Shown here piece by piece: positions 19,052-29,276 of a stretch of DNA of 64,000 bases (positions within the stretch are counted from its first letter, which is position 1; every line of letters begins with the position of its first letter). The stretch spans positions 2,501-66,500 of the forward strand of contig CAUZXS010002447.1 in the NCBI GenBank assembly GCA_963585895.1, read 5' to 3'. The notes beneath the pieces are model-generated. The model did not search any database and was not told the origin of the DNA. It saw only the letters and a list, made by a program, of their open reading frames with translations. The position numbers and the translations under genes are program-made. This stretch comes from Sepioteuthis lessoniana. Lineage: Eukaryota > Mollusca > Cephalopoda > Myopsida > Loliginidae.

Positions 19052-19606
19052 ATGAAACTGGTTAAGACATATATATTGGAACGAGCCGCTGCAGGCATTG
19101 GCCTCCATGTCAATGCACATAAAACGGAATATATGTGCTATAATCAAACATGTGACATTTCCACACTAGATGGAACCTCTCTGGAACTGGTAGACAAATT
19201 CACCTATCTAGGAAGCAGTGTCTCATCAACCGAAAAAGACATCGACACACGGCTAACGTAGGCACGGACAGCTATCCATAGGCTATCGATCATATGGAAA
19301 TCCGACGTGACTGATAAAATGAAAAGCAGTTTTTTCCAGGCAGCGGTCATATCAGTACTGCTGTATGGACGCACTACTTGGACGATAACTAAACGGATGG
19401 AGAAGAAGCTAGACGACAATTACACAAGAAAGTTGCGAGCAATATTGAACAAGTCCAGAAGGCAACACTCCACAAGGCACCAACTATACGGCCATCTGCC
19501 TCCCATCACGAAAACTATCCAAGTTAGACGAACCAGACATGCAGAACACTGCTGGAGAAGCAGGTCATAAGTGATGTACTCCTATGGACCCCCACATAGT
19601 CAACAA
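19052..19606 (+). pseudogene. RTE-like LINE relic with one in-frame TAG
   Basis: One frame runs from about 19070 (LERAAAGIGLHVNAHKTEYM) through TYLGSSVSSTEKDIDTRLT. It meets a single TAG at 19259-19261, then continues ARTAIHRLSIIWKSDVTDKM, FFQAAVISVLLYGRTTWT and ITKTIQVRRTRHAEHCWRS, after which it shifts frame. It ends abruptly after CTCCTATGGACCCCCACA. It lacks the YxDD catalytic block upstream and the last ~50 codons. Confidence 0.85.
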
Positions 19607-19611
19607 TTAAT

Positions 19612-19935
19612 AAATGCGTTCATACCTGAGTCGGCCTGTATTTGTATATGTATTGTATAACAGTTGGGATTGATATCATCGTCATTATACAACTGATATA
19701 GCGGAAGATCCTGACACCCACTGAGAATGGATTACTTAGTTGATATAAGACACTAGCAAGCGGTAACCAAAGAGAGATTAAGCTAATCTCTATACTCCGG
19801 CATTCAAGATACGTTCAAGTGTCAATATATGATTTGTTACATTGTGCCTTTGTACAATAAACCTGTTGTAACTTACTCTGTGTGTTAAGTCTCATTTCAT
19901 CTTAATAATTCATACTTATTATATTCCCCCAGGGA
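19612..19935 (+). mobile_element. Possible LTR-like fragment between two RTE relics
   Basis: The stretch is unlike the RTE copies on both sides. It has an AATAAA at 19856-19861, followed by GTTGTAACTTACTCTG and a short U5-like end, and starts near TGTATAACAGTTGGG. That architecture is suggestive of an LTR but there is no duplicate copy or clear TSD here. It could equally be ordinary unique DNA. Confidence 0.3.
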
Positions 19936-19936
19936 T

Positions 19937-20264
19937 ATCATCATCATCATGATGCCGTGCCGCCAGCACAGATATCCCTGACCCTTTCTCGCCACTTCTC
20001 CCGATCATTCATCGCCTCTGGCAAGTCTTTCGGGCTACATCCCGTATCCTCCCATAGCTGCTATATGTATGTTTGAGCTGCTCGTCCGGCTTTTGCTTGG
20101 CCATATGCAGGGGTCCATAGGAGTACATCACTTATGAGCTCGTCCCCGCTTCTCCAGCAGTGTCTGGTTCGCGTAACTTGGATAGTTTTCGTGATGGGAG
20201 GCAGGTGGCCGTATAGTTGGTGCTTTGTGGGATGCTGCTGCCAGGACTTGTTCAATATCAACCA
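19937..20264 (-). pseudogene. RTE-like LINE 3' end
   Basis: In minus sense the frame from 20261 reads ILNKSWQQHPTKHQLYGHLP, VTRTRHCWRSGDELISDVLL and AGRAAQTYI, then a stop. Conserved C-terminal sequence continues to a GATGATGATGATA tail at 19937. The tail shows the RTE-type simple-repeat 3' end. It faces the relic at 19.05-19.6 kb in opposite orientation. Confidence 0.82.
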
Positions 20265-20569
20265 CAGATTACAGCGCTCAGTTTTGTTTATTGGAAATTA
20301 TTATTCGTATTTCATTAACATCTTAATCACGTTAACAGCAATTCATTTATAACATCGCGTATGTGGCAAATACATGCTAATGATTGATATTCACACCGCT
20401 TTCTTAAGTTTTTTCTGAGGATATAAAGCTTTTGTAAAATCAGCCAACCGTCTCAGATTTGATCCAGTGGATAGGATTAACTCTGATACGCCTATAAACT
20501 TACTGCTACTTATTTTACTGCTTACACACGAGAATGCTTGAACTTTTAATATTATTGACTATTATTGAC
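20265..20569. other. Unassigned sequence
   Basis: No element, array or domain is recognised. Confidence 0.4.
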
Positions 20570-20583
20570 TGAAAATGGAGTCT

Positions 20584-21108
20584 TGGTTGGTTCGTTTGTT
20601 GGGTTTTATGGTATATTAACCTTTGTAGGTTATTTAACACCAAATCCATTTTTATGTAAATAATCTGTTCTATTTAAAACAATTCAGTTTAGCATAAGTA
20701 CAGTTTAATTGTCAAAAATATTTTCATTTCATACTATTCAAGCGGTTAAGTGTAAATACAGTTTTAATGTCGAAAATCAGTTCTATTTCAAATAATTCAG
20801 TTAAGCATAAACACGCAGTTTAAATGTAAGTACGGTTCAATTGTAAAAAAAAAATTATTTCAAGCTATTCAGTTAACTTAAACAATTCAGTTTAGCATAT
20901 GTATGCTGTTAGTTCAATTTTACCCATAGATAAGTAGGTGCTACCACTCCGGGTCAGAGTGAACCTGAGAGCGATGGTAATGAAAGGGTATTCCGCATTC
21001 CTCAAAGCTCCAACACTGCTGGAACCTCACTATCAGGTTGTTTAGTGTCATATCCAGGACACTTGTTGTGGGAGGGGTTCTTACCTCTCTGCAGAGGTGC
21101 AGTCAATG
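20584..21108 (-). mobile_element. Retroposon-C, 5'-truncated copy with 14-bp TSD
   Basis: TGAAAATGGAGTCT (20570-20583) and TGAAAATGTAGTCT (21109-21122) flank it with one mismatch. In minus sense it lacks the first ~35 bp of the head and has about four internal units. It ends with the family 3' end (TTAAATAACC... block read on plus as GGTTATTTAACACCAAATCC) and a CAAACGAACC-type tail. Truncation at the 5' end with a duplication is the signature of target-primed reverse transcription. Confidence 0.87.
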
Positions 21109-21125
21109 AAAATGTAGTCTCAAAG

Positions 21126-21126
21126 G

Positions 21127-21162
<36 letters not shown>
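21126..21162. repeat. (TA)n microsatellite
   Basis: A TA run precedes Repeat-G. Confidence 0.96.
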
Positions 21163-21166
<4 letters not shown>

Positions 21167-21481
21167 GCTCCCCTATGGGGGTTGAGCTCTCTGGCGAAGG
21201 AATTGCCGGCCGCCGCTAGCGTAATGCAAAGCTCTTCGAAAGAATTGAGTACTCTGGTAGCCGATAGGGTATAAAAAAATGTAAACAAAGGCTGCTGCTG
21301 CTGCTGTTTCTAAAAATAAAAATACCTTAAAATGCCCTTTGCCAACGTGGTCCGCTTGGTGGCCGAGTGGTCTGTAACACAGTCTAACGTGGACGGGTTT
21401 CGATCCCGGCTTCGAGCGTCCTGCGTGTCTAGCCACACTGAAGAGTTCTGATAGAACGAAACAGTCTGTCTGTGGATGACT
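21163..21481 (+). mobile_element. Repeat-G, complete copy with tRNA-like block
   Basis: Landmarks in order are GGGGTTGAGCTCTCTGGCG, GCGTAATGCAAAGCTC, GGTAGCCGATAGGG and a GCTGCTGCTG run. Then comes a tRNA-like block at about 21350-21425 (A-box-like TGGCCGAGTGGTCTG, B-box-like GGTTTCGATCCC), followed by a 3' end GAACGAAACAGTCTG and GTGGATGAC before a TA run. The copy at 50.70-51.02 kb is the same unit on the other strand. The tRNA-like block is interior rather than at the 5' edge, which is atypical for a SINE. Confidence 0.82.
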
Positions 21482-21497
21482 ATATATATATATATAT

Positions 21498-21690
21498 ACG
21501 AACTGATAGATATATAAATAGATAGATACAGAGAGAGACAGGGAGATAGAAAGAGGGAGTGTAAGAGACAGAAACAGAAGAAAGGAATGAAAGAGAGAGA
21601 GACAGAGAGAAAGAAAGAGGAGATGAGTAGTGGGAAAAGTGATAGAGAGGAAATAATCAAAGAAAAAAGAGCGAAAAGTAGACTAAAGAT
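21498..21690. repeat. TA run and GA-rich low-complexity tract
   Basis: A TA run (21480-21497) is followed by ~190 bp of GAGA/GATA-rich purine sequence. The minus frame 21310-21660 translates it and has no gene character. Confidence 0.85.
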
Positions 21691-22465
21691 GAGCGAGTTA
21701 AATATAAAAACAGTTCTATATTAAGCAATTCAGTTTGGTGTGAATACAGTTTCAATGTCAAAAACAGTTCCATTTCAGGCAGTTCAATTTAGCATAGTCT
21801 AGTTTTAATATAAGTGCACAGTTTAATTGTCAAAAGCACTTCTATTTTAAGCTATTCAGTTTTGTCAAACAGTTCTCAAAACCGTTTTATTTCTCATAAT
21901 TCAGTTTAGCATAAGTACACAGTTTAGAAGTCAAAACATTTCTATTTCGAGCAATTCAGTTTAGCATAAGTACGCAGTTTAAATGTCAAGACAGTTCTAT
22001 TTTAAACGATCCAGTTTAGCATTAATACGCAGTTTAAATGCAAAAAGCAGTAAATTCAAGAAACCATGATTTAGTTCTATTTGTCCCATAGATTGGACCC
22101 TATCAGGTGCTACCAGTCCATGCCATAGTGGAATTGAGAATGATGGCAATGAAATGATACTCCGCATTCCCCAAAGCTCCAGCATTACTTGAACCTCACC
22201 ATCAGATTGTTTACTCTCAAATTCAAGACACTGATCGTCGGGGATCTTACCCTTTTGAGTTGGTGTATTCTACAGCCCCAACTGACTGGGCAACAGAGTG
22301 AACCTGGGAGCCCTGGCAATGAAGGGGTACTCCGCATTCCCCAAAGCTCCAGTATTACTTGAACCTCACCATCAGTTTGTATAGTGTCATATCCAAGACA
22401 CTCGTCTAACCCTTCAGCAAAGAAGCAGTCAGCGTATTCTACACTGCCAGCTGACTGGGCAACTA
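21691..22465 (-). mobile_element. Retroposon-C with duplicated head
   Basis: About seven internal units in minus sense (21700-22050) lead to a head (GGTGCTACCAGTCC to CCCCAACTGACTGGGCAAC, 22105-22290). Directly after it comes a second partial head (GTGAACCTGGGAGCC to CTGACTGGGCAAC, 22291-22465). The family 3' end is absent. Tandem heads are also seen at 7.84 kb. Confidence 0.84.
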
Positions 22466-22485
22466 AGTGTGGGTGTGAGTTTGTG

Positions 22486-22545
22486 GGAGAGAGAGAGAGA
22501 GGAGAGGAAAGAGAGAGAGAGAATGAGAGAGAGAGAGGAGGGGGA
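22486..22545. repeat. (GA)n microsatellite
   Basis: GAGA alternation with a few interruptions. Confidence 0.92.
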
Positions 22546-23207
22546 TAGTAATATTTTCACCCTTGACCTTAACAAATGTTTAAAATATCAATGGAATGAT
22601 CGTTAATGGTAAACTTAAAACTAGAAAAATTGCCTCAAAATTTTTGATGACTTCTCGTTTCCTGCAGTTAAATCTGTTTATAAATCATTGTATTTATTTT
22701 TATCCCGCCATTTTTCTTATTTGTTTTGGGCTGTTTAGAAGTTGGCAAGCAGTAAATTATAAAATTAAATTATTTCATGCATCATGAATTATAGTGAGTG
22801 CTTATTTAAGTTTATAGTCAGAAATCAGGTTCCGCTTTTGTGAGTGTTTATTGGGGGGGGGACAAAAAGGTATACAAGAAAAGAAGTGGCAAGAAAAAAG
22901 GAGGGGAAAGAAATAAAATGAGAGGTGAAAAATAACATGGCGGATGATGAGACAGAAAGGCGGGAAAATGAGATATAAAAATGAAGTGATGAGAAGAAGA
23001 ATGGAAAGGAGAATGGAGAAAATGTAAAAACAGAAGAAGAAGAAGAACAACAACAACAACTACAACAACAACAACAACAACAACAACAAAAACAAAAAAC
23101 GTAAATGAATGGAAGAAGAAGAAGAAGAAGAAGAAGAAGAAGAAGAAGAAGAAGAAGATTTTTATAATATATAAGAAGAGGAGAATAAAGGCCACCAAAG
23201 AAGAAAC
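22546..23207. other. Unassigned, purine-rich towards the right, with CAA and GAA runs
   Basis: 22546-22850 has no recognised element. From 22850 the plus strand is purine-rich with ACA/CAA units (23048-23098) and a GAA run (23112-23157). Long minus-strand frames reading FFFF and VVVV are translations of these. Confidence 0.6.
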
Positions 23208-23345
23208 TGCCGGAATACTGGGAAGAGTCCGGGAGACTTGAGCAGACTTGTTGTCACTCAAAAACCAGTGAGAAATCATTGGCGAACTCAGGTGTGAAAA
23301 ACTTGAAAAGGAGTAAATAATAATAATAATAATAATAATAATGAT
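23208..23345 (+). pseudogene. R4-like LINE 3' terminus with (AAT)n tail
   Basis: GGAATACTGGGAAGAGTCC, GGAGACTTGAGCAG, GGCGAACTCAGGTGTG and AAAAACTTG match 32275-32370 and 670-765. The family end is followed at 23317 by an AAT run, as at 32.37 kb. It is therefore a short, 5'-truncated copy whose microsatellite tail grew or was copied with it. Confidence 0.78.
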
Positions 23346-23398
23346 AATAATAACAATTAGAAGAAGAAGAAGAAGAAGAAGAAGAAGAAGAAGAAGAA
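23317..23398. repeat. (AAT)n and (GAA)n microsatellites
   Basis: An AAT run at 23317-23352 is followed by a GAA run at 23358-23398. Confidence 0.95.
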
Positions 23399-23528
23399 AC
23401 GATTTGATGGAGAAAGTGGGATAAGTTTGAAAAAAAAAAACTTTTATTGATTGACATTTTTATTAAAAAAGATCATCAATCAGTCTTATTTTGAATTTTG
23501 CAATTTTTCTTTTACGATAAATTTACAA

Positions 23529-23529
<1 letters not shown>

Positions 23530-23585
<56 letters not shown>

Positions 23586-23706
23586 CACATAGACACATTC
23601 TCTCTCGTTCTTTTTCTCCCCGCTCTACTGAAACACTTTCTACTCTCACATGTTTATTTTAATTATGTTTCCTCTTTCTTTCTTTCTTTCTTTCTTTCTA
23701 CGATTG

Positions 23707-23742
<36 letters not shown>

Positions 23743-23849
23743 TTCAGTCTGTTTGTATCTATTTATGTTGGTCTGTTCGTATGTATGTATGTGTGTGTAT
23801 GTATGTATGTATGTATCTATCTATCTATCTATCTATCTCAGTCTATTCA

Positions 23850-23888
<39 letters not shown>

Positions 23889-23912
23889 TTCAGTCTGTTT
23901 GTATCTATCCAT
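23530..23912. repeat. CT, TTTC, CTAT and GTAT arrays
   Basis: A CT run (23532-23582), a CTTT run (23670-23700), CTAT runs (23708-23742, 23817-23840, 23850-23888) and GTAT runs (23780-23815) lie in a block with repeated TTTCAGTCTGTTTGTATC between them. The last phrase at 23741 and 23888 shows a ~147-bp higher-order duplication. Confidence 0.93.
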
Positions 23913-24242
23913 GGGGGTGTTCAACGTTCTGAAGGAAATATTTTATTCCTCTCATTAGCCCGTCCACTCATTCTACCCCACCGCCCTCCCGACCGTCTTT
24001 AAAGTCGAAACGACGCCAATTCCTGACATTTTCATAGCCACCATTTTTTAAAGGTAAAACCATTTTATTTCTTCCCCGTTTTATTTATTTTATTTTTAAT
24101 TTTTTTTTCGCTTTTTCCTTTCATTTTTTTTCTTTTTTAGCGGAAAAATCATTTCCTTTCCTTTTTGCCAAAATTTCATTACATCTTAACAGGTGACTGA
24201 TTCAGATCAAACCTTGTTTAATCTGATAGCCGGTCTCATTAG
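23913..24242. other. Unassigned, T-rich
   Basis: No element or gene is recognised in this 330 bp. Poly-T tracts dominate 24060-24160. Confidence 0.4.

Positions 24243-24321
<79 letters not shown>
24243..24321. repeat. (CA)n microsatellite
   Basis: About 78 bp of uninterrupted CA dinucleotide. Confidence 0.98.
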
Positions 24322-24323
<2 letters not shown>

Positions 24324-24424
24324 TACGCGCGTGCGCAGAGAGAAAAACACCACACTCAGACACATACGTATATGCAAATGTATACACATACTTACATACA
24401 TACATAGAGTGTAACATCCACCCT

Positions 24425-24927
24425 CACTATGTGTGTATTTGTGTTTTTGTTAGTACTAGCTGAAATAAACTTCTACGCCGGGTAAGTGTGAGTGTATGTA
24501 TAAATATGTGTGTGCGCGCGCGCGTGTGTGTGTGTGTGTGTGTGTGCAGGCGTCTTTTTTTGTGTGTTTGTTCGTACTAGCTGAAGTACGCTTTTACGCA
24601 GTATAAGATAATACTTAGTTCACAGCGTAATAATACGTGTATGTATCTGGTAGTGGGTGTGTGTTATGGTTGTGTGTGTGTATGTCTCTGTGTGTGTATA
24701 TGCATGTATGAGTGTGTGTGCGTTCATATGTGTGCGCTTATATGTGAGTGTATGTGTGTGTGTGTGAGCGTCTTTATTTGTAGGTTTGTTGGACCTAGCT
24801 GAAGTATATTTCTATGCCTGCTGAGATATGAATACTTGGATCACAGCCTAATTATGTGCGTGCGGGTGTGTGTGCGGATGCGCCTTTGTGTGCGTGCGCG
24901 CGCGCGTGTGTGTGTGTGCGTGCGTGC

Positions 24928-24983
<56 letters not shown>

Positions 24984-25740
24984 CTTTATTTGTGGGTTTG
25001 TTTGTCCTTGCTGAAAGACACTACAATGCCAGGTAAGATATCAACACTTGATCACAGCCTAATTAGGTGTATGTGTGTGGCTGTATGAGTCTGTATGCGT
25101 GTATGTGTTTGTATGAGTGTGTATATGTGTGTGTATGTCTATATGAGTGTGTATGTGTGTGTGTGTGTGTCTGCATGAGAGTGTATGTGTGTGTGTCTGT
25201 ATCAGTGTGTATGCAGGTATGTGTGCCTATATGAGTATATATGTGTTTGTATGTGTGTCTCTATCAGTGTGTATGTGTTTGTGTCTGCATGAGTGTTTAT
25301 ATGTGTGTGTGTGTCTGTATGGGTGTGTATGAATGTGTGTGTCTGCATGAGTGTTTATGTGTGTGTTTCTGTATGAGTGTGTATGTCGGTATGAGTGTGT
25401 TTATGTGTGTGTGTCTGTATGGGTGTGTATGAATGTGTGTGTCTGCATGAGTGTTTATGTGTGTGTGTCTGTATGAGTGTGTATGTGTGTATGTCGGTAT
25501 GAGAGTGAGTATGTGTGTGTGTCTGAATGAGTGTGTATGAGTGTGTGTGTCAGTATGAATGTTTATCTCTGTGTGTCGGTATGAGATTGCGTGTGTGTCT
25601 GCATGAGTGTAAATGTGTGTGTGCCTGTCAGTACGAGTGTATATGTGTGTGTGTCTGTATGTGTGTGTGTGTGCGCGCGCTTTACTTTGTGATTTTTATA
25701 CTAGCTGAAGTACACTTCTACGCCGGGTAAGATATCAAGT
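24425..25740. repeat. TG-rich higher-order array with TAGCTGAAGTACACTTCTAC blocks
   Basis: TG/TGTATGAG microsatellite sequence is punctuated five times (near 24462, 24578, 24796, 25009 and 25702) by a conserved block. It is of the form AGCTGAAGTACACTTC, then ACGCCGGGTAAGATAT, often followed by ACTTGATCACAGCCTAATTA. Spacing is about 116, 218, 213 and 693 bp. Between 25060 and 25670 an inner GTGTGTCTGTATGAGTGTG motif is tandem. Peptides such as CVCVCV are artefacts. Confidence 0.9.
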
Positions 25741-25787
25741 TACAATTCCGTAGGCAAAGAGCTGTAATGGTTCATAGATAGTAGATA

Positions 25788-25791
<4 letters not shown>

Positions 25792-25852
<61 letters not shown>
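25792..25852. repeat. (CA)n microsatellite
   Basis: An uninterrupted CA run of about 55 bp. Confidence 0.97.
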
Positions 25853-26006
25853 GGACGGATTTAACCAACGCTAACTCCCAATTTACAAAAACTTTTATGT
25901 CGACATGAGAGAAATTAAAGAACATTGACATCTATAAACCACATGACAGCTAAGTAAGAACAACATACACAGACTCCCCTCCAAACCCTATCTGTTGAGG
26001 GAAAAG

Positions 26007-26046
26007 AATATATATATATATATATATATAGCTCTTCTTACATATT

Positions 26047-26092
<46 letters not shown>
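26007..26092. repeat. TA and CT microsatellites
   Basis: A TA run (26008-26030) and a CT run (26050-26090) are separated by ~20 bp. Confidence 0.96.
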
Positions 26093-26093
<1 letters not shown>

Positions 26094-26427
26094 TCTTGGG
26101 GTTTTTGAAAGGGTAGCCTGGTGATAACGGTTAAGAGAAGTTCTTAAGCAGAAGCAGAGACAGACACGATAGGAGCACATGTTGAAAGGTATTCTGCCTT
26201 AACAAGCTTATCACATCTTTATTGCCTCTATAAATTGTACAATAATAATAATAATATATCTGAAAGACAGTATTTGTTGAACTCTAACTTCTTGTTCATT
26301 GCCTTGGGTGTTTTATTTACTGTTGTGACTTTTTGTTTTACCTAAAAAATATTGTTCGTTACCTTCCAATTGGGACTCTGTGACATGCACGCTGACTAAC
26401 ACAAGGCTAAGTCCTAAACACTACCAT

Positions 26428-26476
<49 letters not shown>

Positions 26477-27088
26477 TTCAGTCCAGTCAAACAGCAGTCG
26501 GGAGTAATTCAGTCAGGACAATTAAATTATTTAAACTTCGAACATTTAAATCTTCTTGATAAAGAGCTCAATGTAACTAACATCACAGAGCAACAATTCC
26601 TTTAAGAAAAACAAAATCCTGTCACTTTAGGATTATAAATTTATTTCCATCCTGCAATGAGTATTGATATGAATCAACAACTCCAAATTTAACAGGGTTT
26701 CTTCAGATCGAATGGATATTATTAATATCGCCAGAATGGACACAGGAGGGAAGGGTGTAAAGGGGTCGAAAAGGGGTGAAGAGTCCCCCCCCATTTCGAC
26801 CTCTTCCAGTTTTTCTTTCGTTACCAGTCGGGATCATAATAAAGTAACTAGACGTAGGTTGTAATTCACTTTCTACAGTAAATTAACCTACATTTTAACG
26901 TCATTATTCAGACCGAAGAGTAATTTAAGGAATCACAACAATTCCTTTTAACCATCAGCAAAGATTACAGTAATCCTTATCGTAAACTCAAATTTATCCA
27001 CGTGCCTAATTATTCGTTTACCTTTTCACTGAAACGTACATACATCCGACCTCACATGGTGGGTTCCTAGTTTCTTTTATTCCGAACC
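26093..27088. other. Unassigned region with one TA run
   Basis: It holds a TA run at 26430-26474 and otherwise unique-looking sequence without recognised domains. GGGTAGCCTGGTGATAACGGTTAAG near 26111 faintly resembles a tRNA-like head. It is a candidate stretch for host regulatory or exon sequence, but nothing positive supports that. Confidence 0.4.
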
Positions 27089-27956
27089 GCATACGATATT
27101 TTTCCAGACTTTTTTCTGTATGGGCATTTAGAATTGTCGTAGACTCTTGAAAATTCATTATGTCATTGCTACACATATTATAAGATGACTGACCAATTTT
27201 TATGATTTCAGCTTCAAATGAACAGCTACAGCAGCCATTGGAATACACCCTACTAAAGCCTGATTGTCACAGCTGGTGAATTTCAAATATGCAATCTGGA
27301 CATGAGGACACTTTAGAAGAACGATATGCAATAAAATTGTGTTTTAAACTTGGAAAAAATGCCACAAAAGCGTATGGAATGCTTCTGACTGCTTTTGGAC
27401 TATCTTGCATGTATTGAGCATCAGTTTTGGAGTGGCATCAGAGATTCAAGGAAGGCAGAGAGACTGCGAGGGATAATGAGAGGTGTGGAAGGAGTAAGAA
27501 GTCAATACACCACAGTTGATTGGCCAAAGGGTTAAGGTTAGGGTTACTATGTTGAGGTTGTAAGGGAGTTCAGGAAGAAATTCTTTCGGAAGAGGCCAGC
27601 ACTCTTCAAATGGGGTCAGTGGCATTTCCACCAACTCCATCCTTGTCACAGACTGTTTGACCAAGATGGGCATCAAGACAGTTCCTCAGCCTCCCTATAG
27701 TCGAGACCTTGGTCCCTGTGACTTTTTGCTATTCCCTATGCTCAAAGGCTGTCGTTATGAGACAATTGCGGAGATGAAAGAGGCAGTGACGAAGGTCATT
27801 GACACGCTCACACAAGAGGACTTCCATAGGGCCATCCAGAAATTGTTGGAACGGTACAACAAGTGTACTGCAGTCATTGGAGATGAGTTTCTTGTTTGTA
27901 TTATCAATAAAAGTGCCCATACGAAAAAAGTCTGGAAACTTATTGTATGCACCTCG
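27089..27956 (+). mobile_element. Mariner deletion derivative with both termini
   Basis: The left end GCATACGATATTTTTCCAGA and the right end (complement AGGTGCATACAATAAGTTTC) form inverted repeats that continue into GACTTTTTTCTGTATGGGCA. The interior is ~0.87 kb against ~1.3 kb for an intact mariner. The missing part spans the first catalytic Asp, and the junction contains AAGGTTAGGGTTACTATG as in the other two copies. Confidence 0.87.
27250..27900 (+). pseudogene. Mariner transposase remnant, HTH plus C-terminal half
   Basis: The N-terminal region, with stops, reads LEERYAIKLCFKLGKNATKA and SVLEWHQRFKEGRETARDNE, the mariner helix-turn-helix. After the deletion the frame at 27657 reads TKMGIKTVPQPPYSRDLGPC, DFLLFPMLKGCRYETIAEMK and RYNKCTAVIGDE. 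The segment that should contain the second Asp (HFH then QLHPCHRL) is also shortened. It cannot be functional. Confidence 0.85.
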
Positions 27957-28025
27957 CCATTTTACTTCAACTATCTCAATTTAATCCTATTTTTATAGTT
28001 AATTAAACTTAATCTACGATATTCG

Positions 28026-28295
28026 CCTATAAATCTATTCCTATGTCTACATCTAGCTATTAAATCACATCTCTGATTTTAAAATTTTTCTGGGTCTGGG
28101 TATAGCATAATTTGTATCTTTTCTTCTAGACACAGGTTACATCTAATATCAAAGCATTTTGGAGTATTCAACTTTTTCAATATGCTCCATTGAATCTCTC
28201 TAAACTCCAAAATTTCTTGGTTAGGGCCGTTTGGTTCTTCAAATTTTCATGGGAGAAAGAATGATCATAATTATTGAACCTTAGCTTCCATTTCG
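28026..28295 (-). pseudogene. GIY-YIG-type retroelement C-terminal fragment (Penelope-like?)
   Basis: In minus sense two frames joined by a frameshift read YDHSFSHENLKNQTALTKKF, then IQWSILKKL, RCNLCLEEKIQIMLYPDPEK, a stop, and NQRCDLIARCRHRN. The CNLC pair and the CRHR end match the conserved tail that follows the GIY-YIG nuclease in some retroelements, as I remember that family. The nuclease YIG motif itself and the reverse transcriptase are not present. The assignment to Penelope-like elements is probable, not certain. Confidence 0.55.
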
Positions 28296-28409
28296 TCGAA
28301 GAGATCCCTATAGAAGCTAATCTTATTTATATGAATGATTTTTTTATAATACCAGGCTAAGTTCTAAACTCAACAATACAATAGAGTAAAAGGCACTTGT
28401 AAGTAGTAA

Positions 28410-28667
28410 GTAAAATTGAAGACCGTAGTTGAGAGCGACCACAAGGCTCCCTTTTCAATAGCTACTACACCAAGGTATAAGGGTGGGCGCTACTCCTTTC
28501 CCTGTATTGCTCCACTTTACCCTTGATACGTACCTTATAATGCTGAGTGTTAAGCCTGGAGGTATCAAGTACTATTTTTAAAGTCTTTGGTATGACGCGG
28601 CCTGGGATTGAACCCATGTCTCCCGGAACACTGGCGAACACTCTACCCACTTGGCCAATGAGCGGTT
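28410..28667 (-). mobile_element. SINE-B copy
   Basis: It is colinear with the TSD-flanked copy at 31.85 kb. Plus-strand landmarks are GGCTCCCTTTTCAATAGC, TCCCTGTATTGCTCCACT, TGGGATTGAACCC (B-box complement) and TCTACCCACTTGGCCAATG (A-box complement). The minus frame at 28465-28650 is this SINE and not a gene. Confidence 0.85.
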
Positions 28668-28671
28668 ACAC

Positions 28672-28990
28672 ATATAAACTGTCCTATTTCAAGCAATTAA
28701 ATTTAGCATAAGTACACAGACTAGTTCTATTTGACTCATAGATAGGGCCTTATCAGGTGCTCCCACACAAGGCCAGAGTGGACCTAGGAGTGCAGGCTAT
28801 GAAGGGGTACTCCGAAATCCATTGAAGGGGGATTAACAGGTACTACTACTCCGGTTTAGACTAATGGCAATGAAGGGGTATTTTGCAGTTACCAGAACTT
28901 CATTACTGGTACCTCAGATAAAGTTTTGTAGAAACTCATTTTTGATACAGTCAGTGTATTCTATGCCCCGTCGAAAGGACTGGGAGCCTA
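28672..28990 (-). mobile_element. Retroposon-C head region, rearranged
   Basis: One internal unit (CAATTAAATTTAGCATAAG) is followed by GGTGCTCCCACACAAGGCC and GGGGTACTCCGAAATCC. A second, more diverged head with TGGCAATGAAGGGGTATTTT and a TCTATGCCCCGTCGAAAGG end comes next. It lacks the 3' end. Confidence 0.7.
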
Positions 28991-29046
28991 TCGCGTCGTC
29001 TAATCCCATTATAAAGTTTTATCCTTTGATATAGTAAATATCCACA

Positions 29047-29272
29047 TCATCATCATCATCAAGGCGTGGCTACAGCACGGGTTCTCTTGATTCGTATTCA
29101 CCCTTCGTCTCTATCTGTCTCTAATCTTGGCGAATCTTTTTTGGTGACATCCAGTGTCCACACAGAAATTTGGTGAATGTAAGTTTTTACTGGTCGGACC
29201 AAACTGATCGGTCCACGTGTAGGAGTTCATAGGAGAATCTATCTTATGAGTGCATTCTTACTTCTCCATCTG
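29047..29272 (-). pseudogene. Old RTE-like LINE 3' end
   Basis: It starts with a CATCATCATCATCATC tail. Then come GTGGCTACAGCACGGGTTC, GGAGTTCATAGGAGAATCT and ATCTTATGAGTGCATTCTTA, colinear with the young copies at 44.0 and 47.1 kb but at far lower identity. It represents an older or separate subfamily. No frame survives. Confidence 0.65.
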
Positions 29273-29276
29273 TGCT

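Noticed and set aside
19612-19935. A definite third LTR family
   Set aside because: AATAAA and U5-like sequence are present, but there is no second copy, no TG...CA pair that can be fixed and no target duplication. It is kept only as a low-confidence feature.
23451-24002. 183-aa open frame on plus
   Set aside because: It crosses CT, CTTT, CTAT and GTAT microsatellites and reads LSLSLS/YLSIYLSI. It has no domain.
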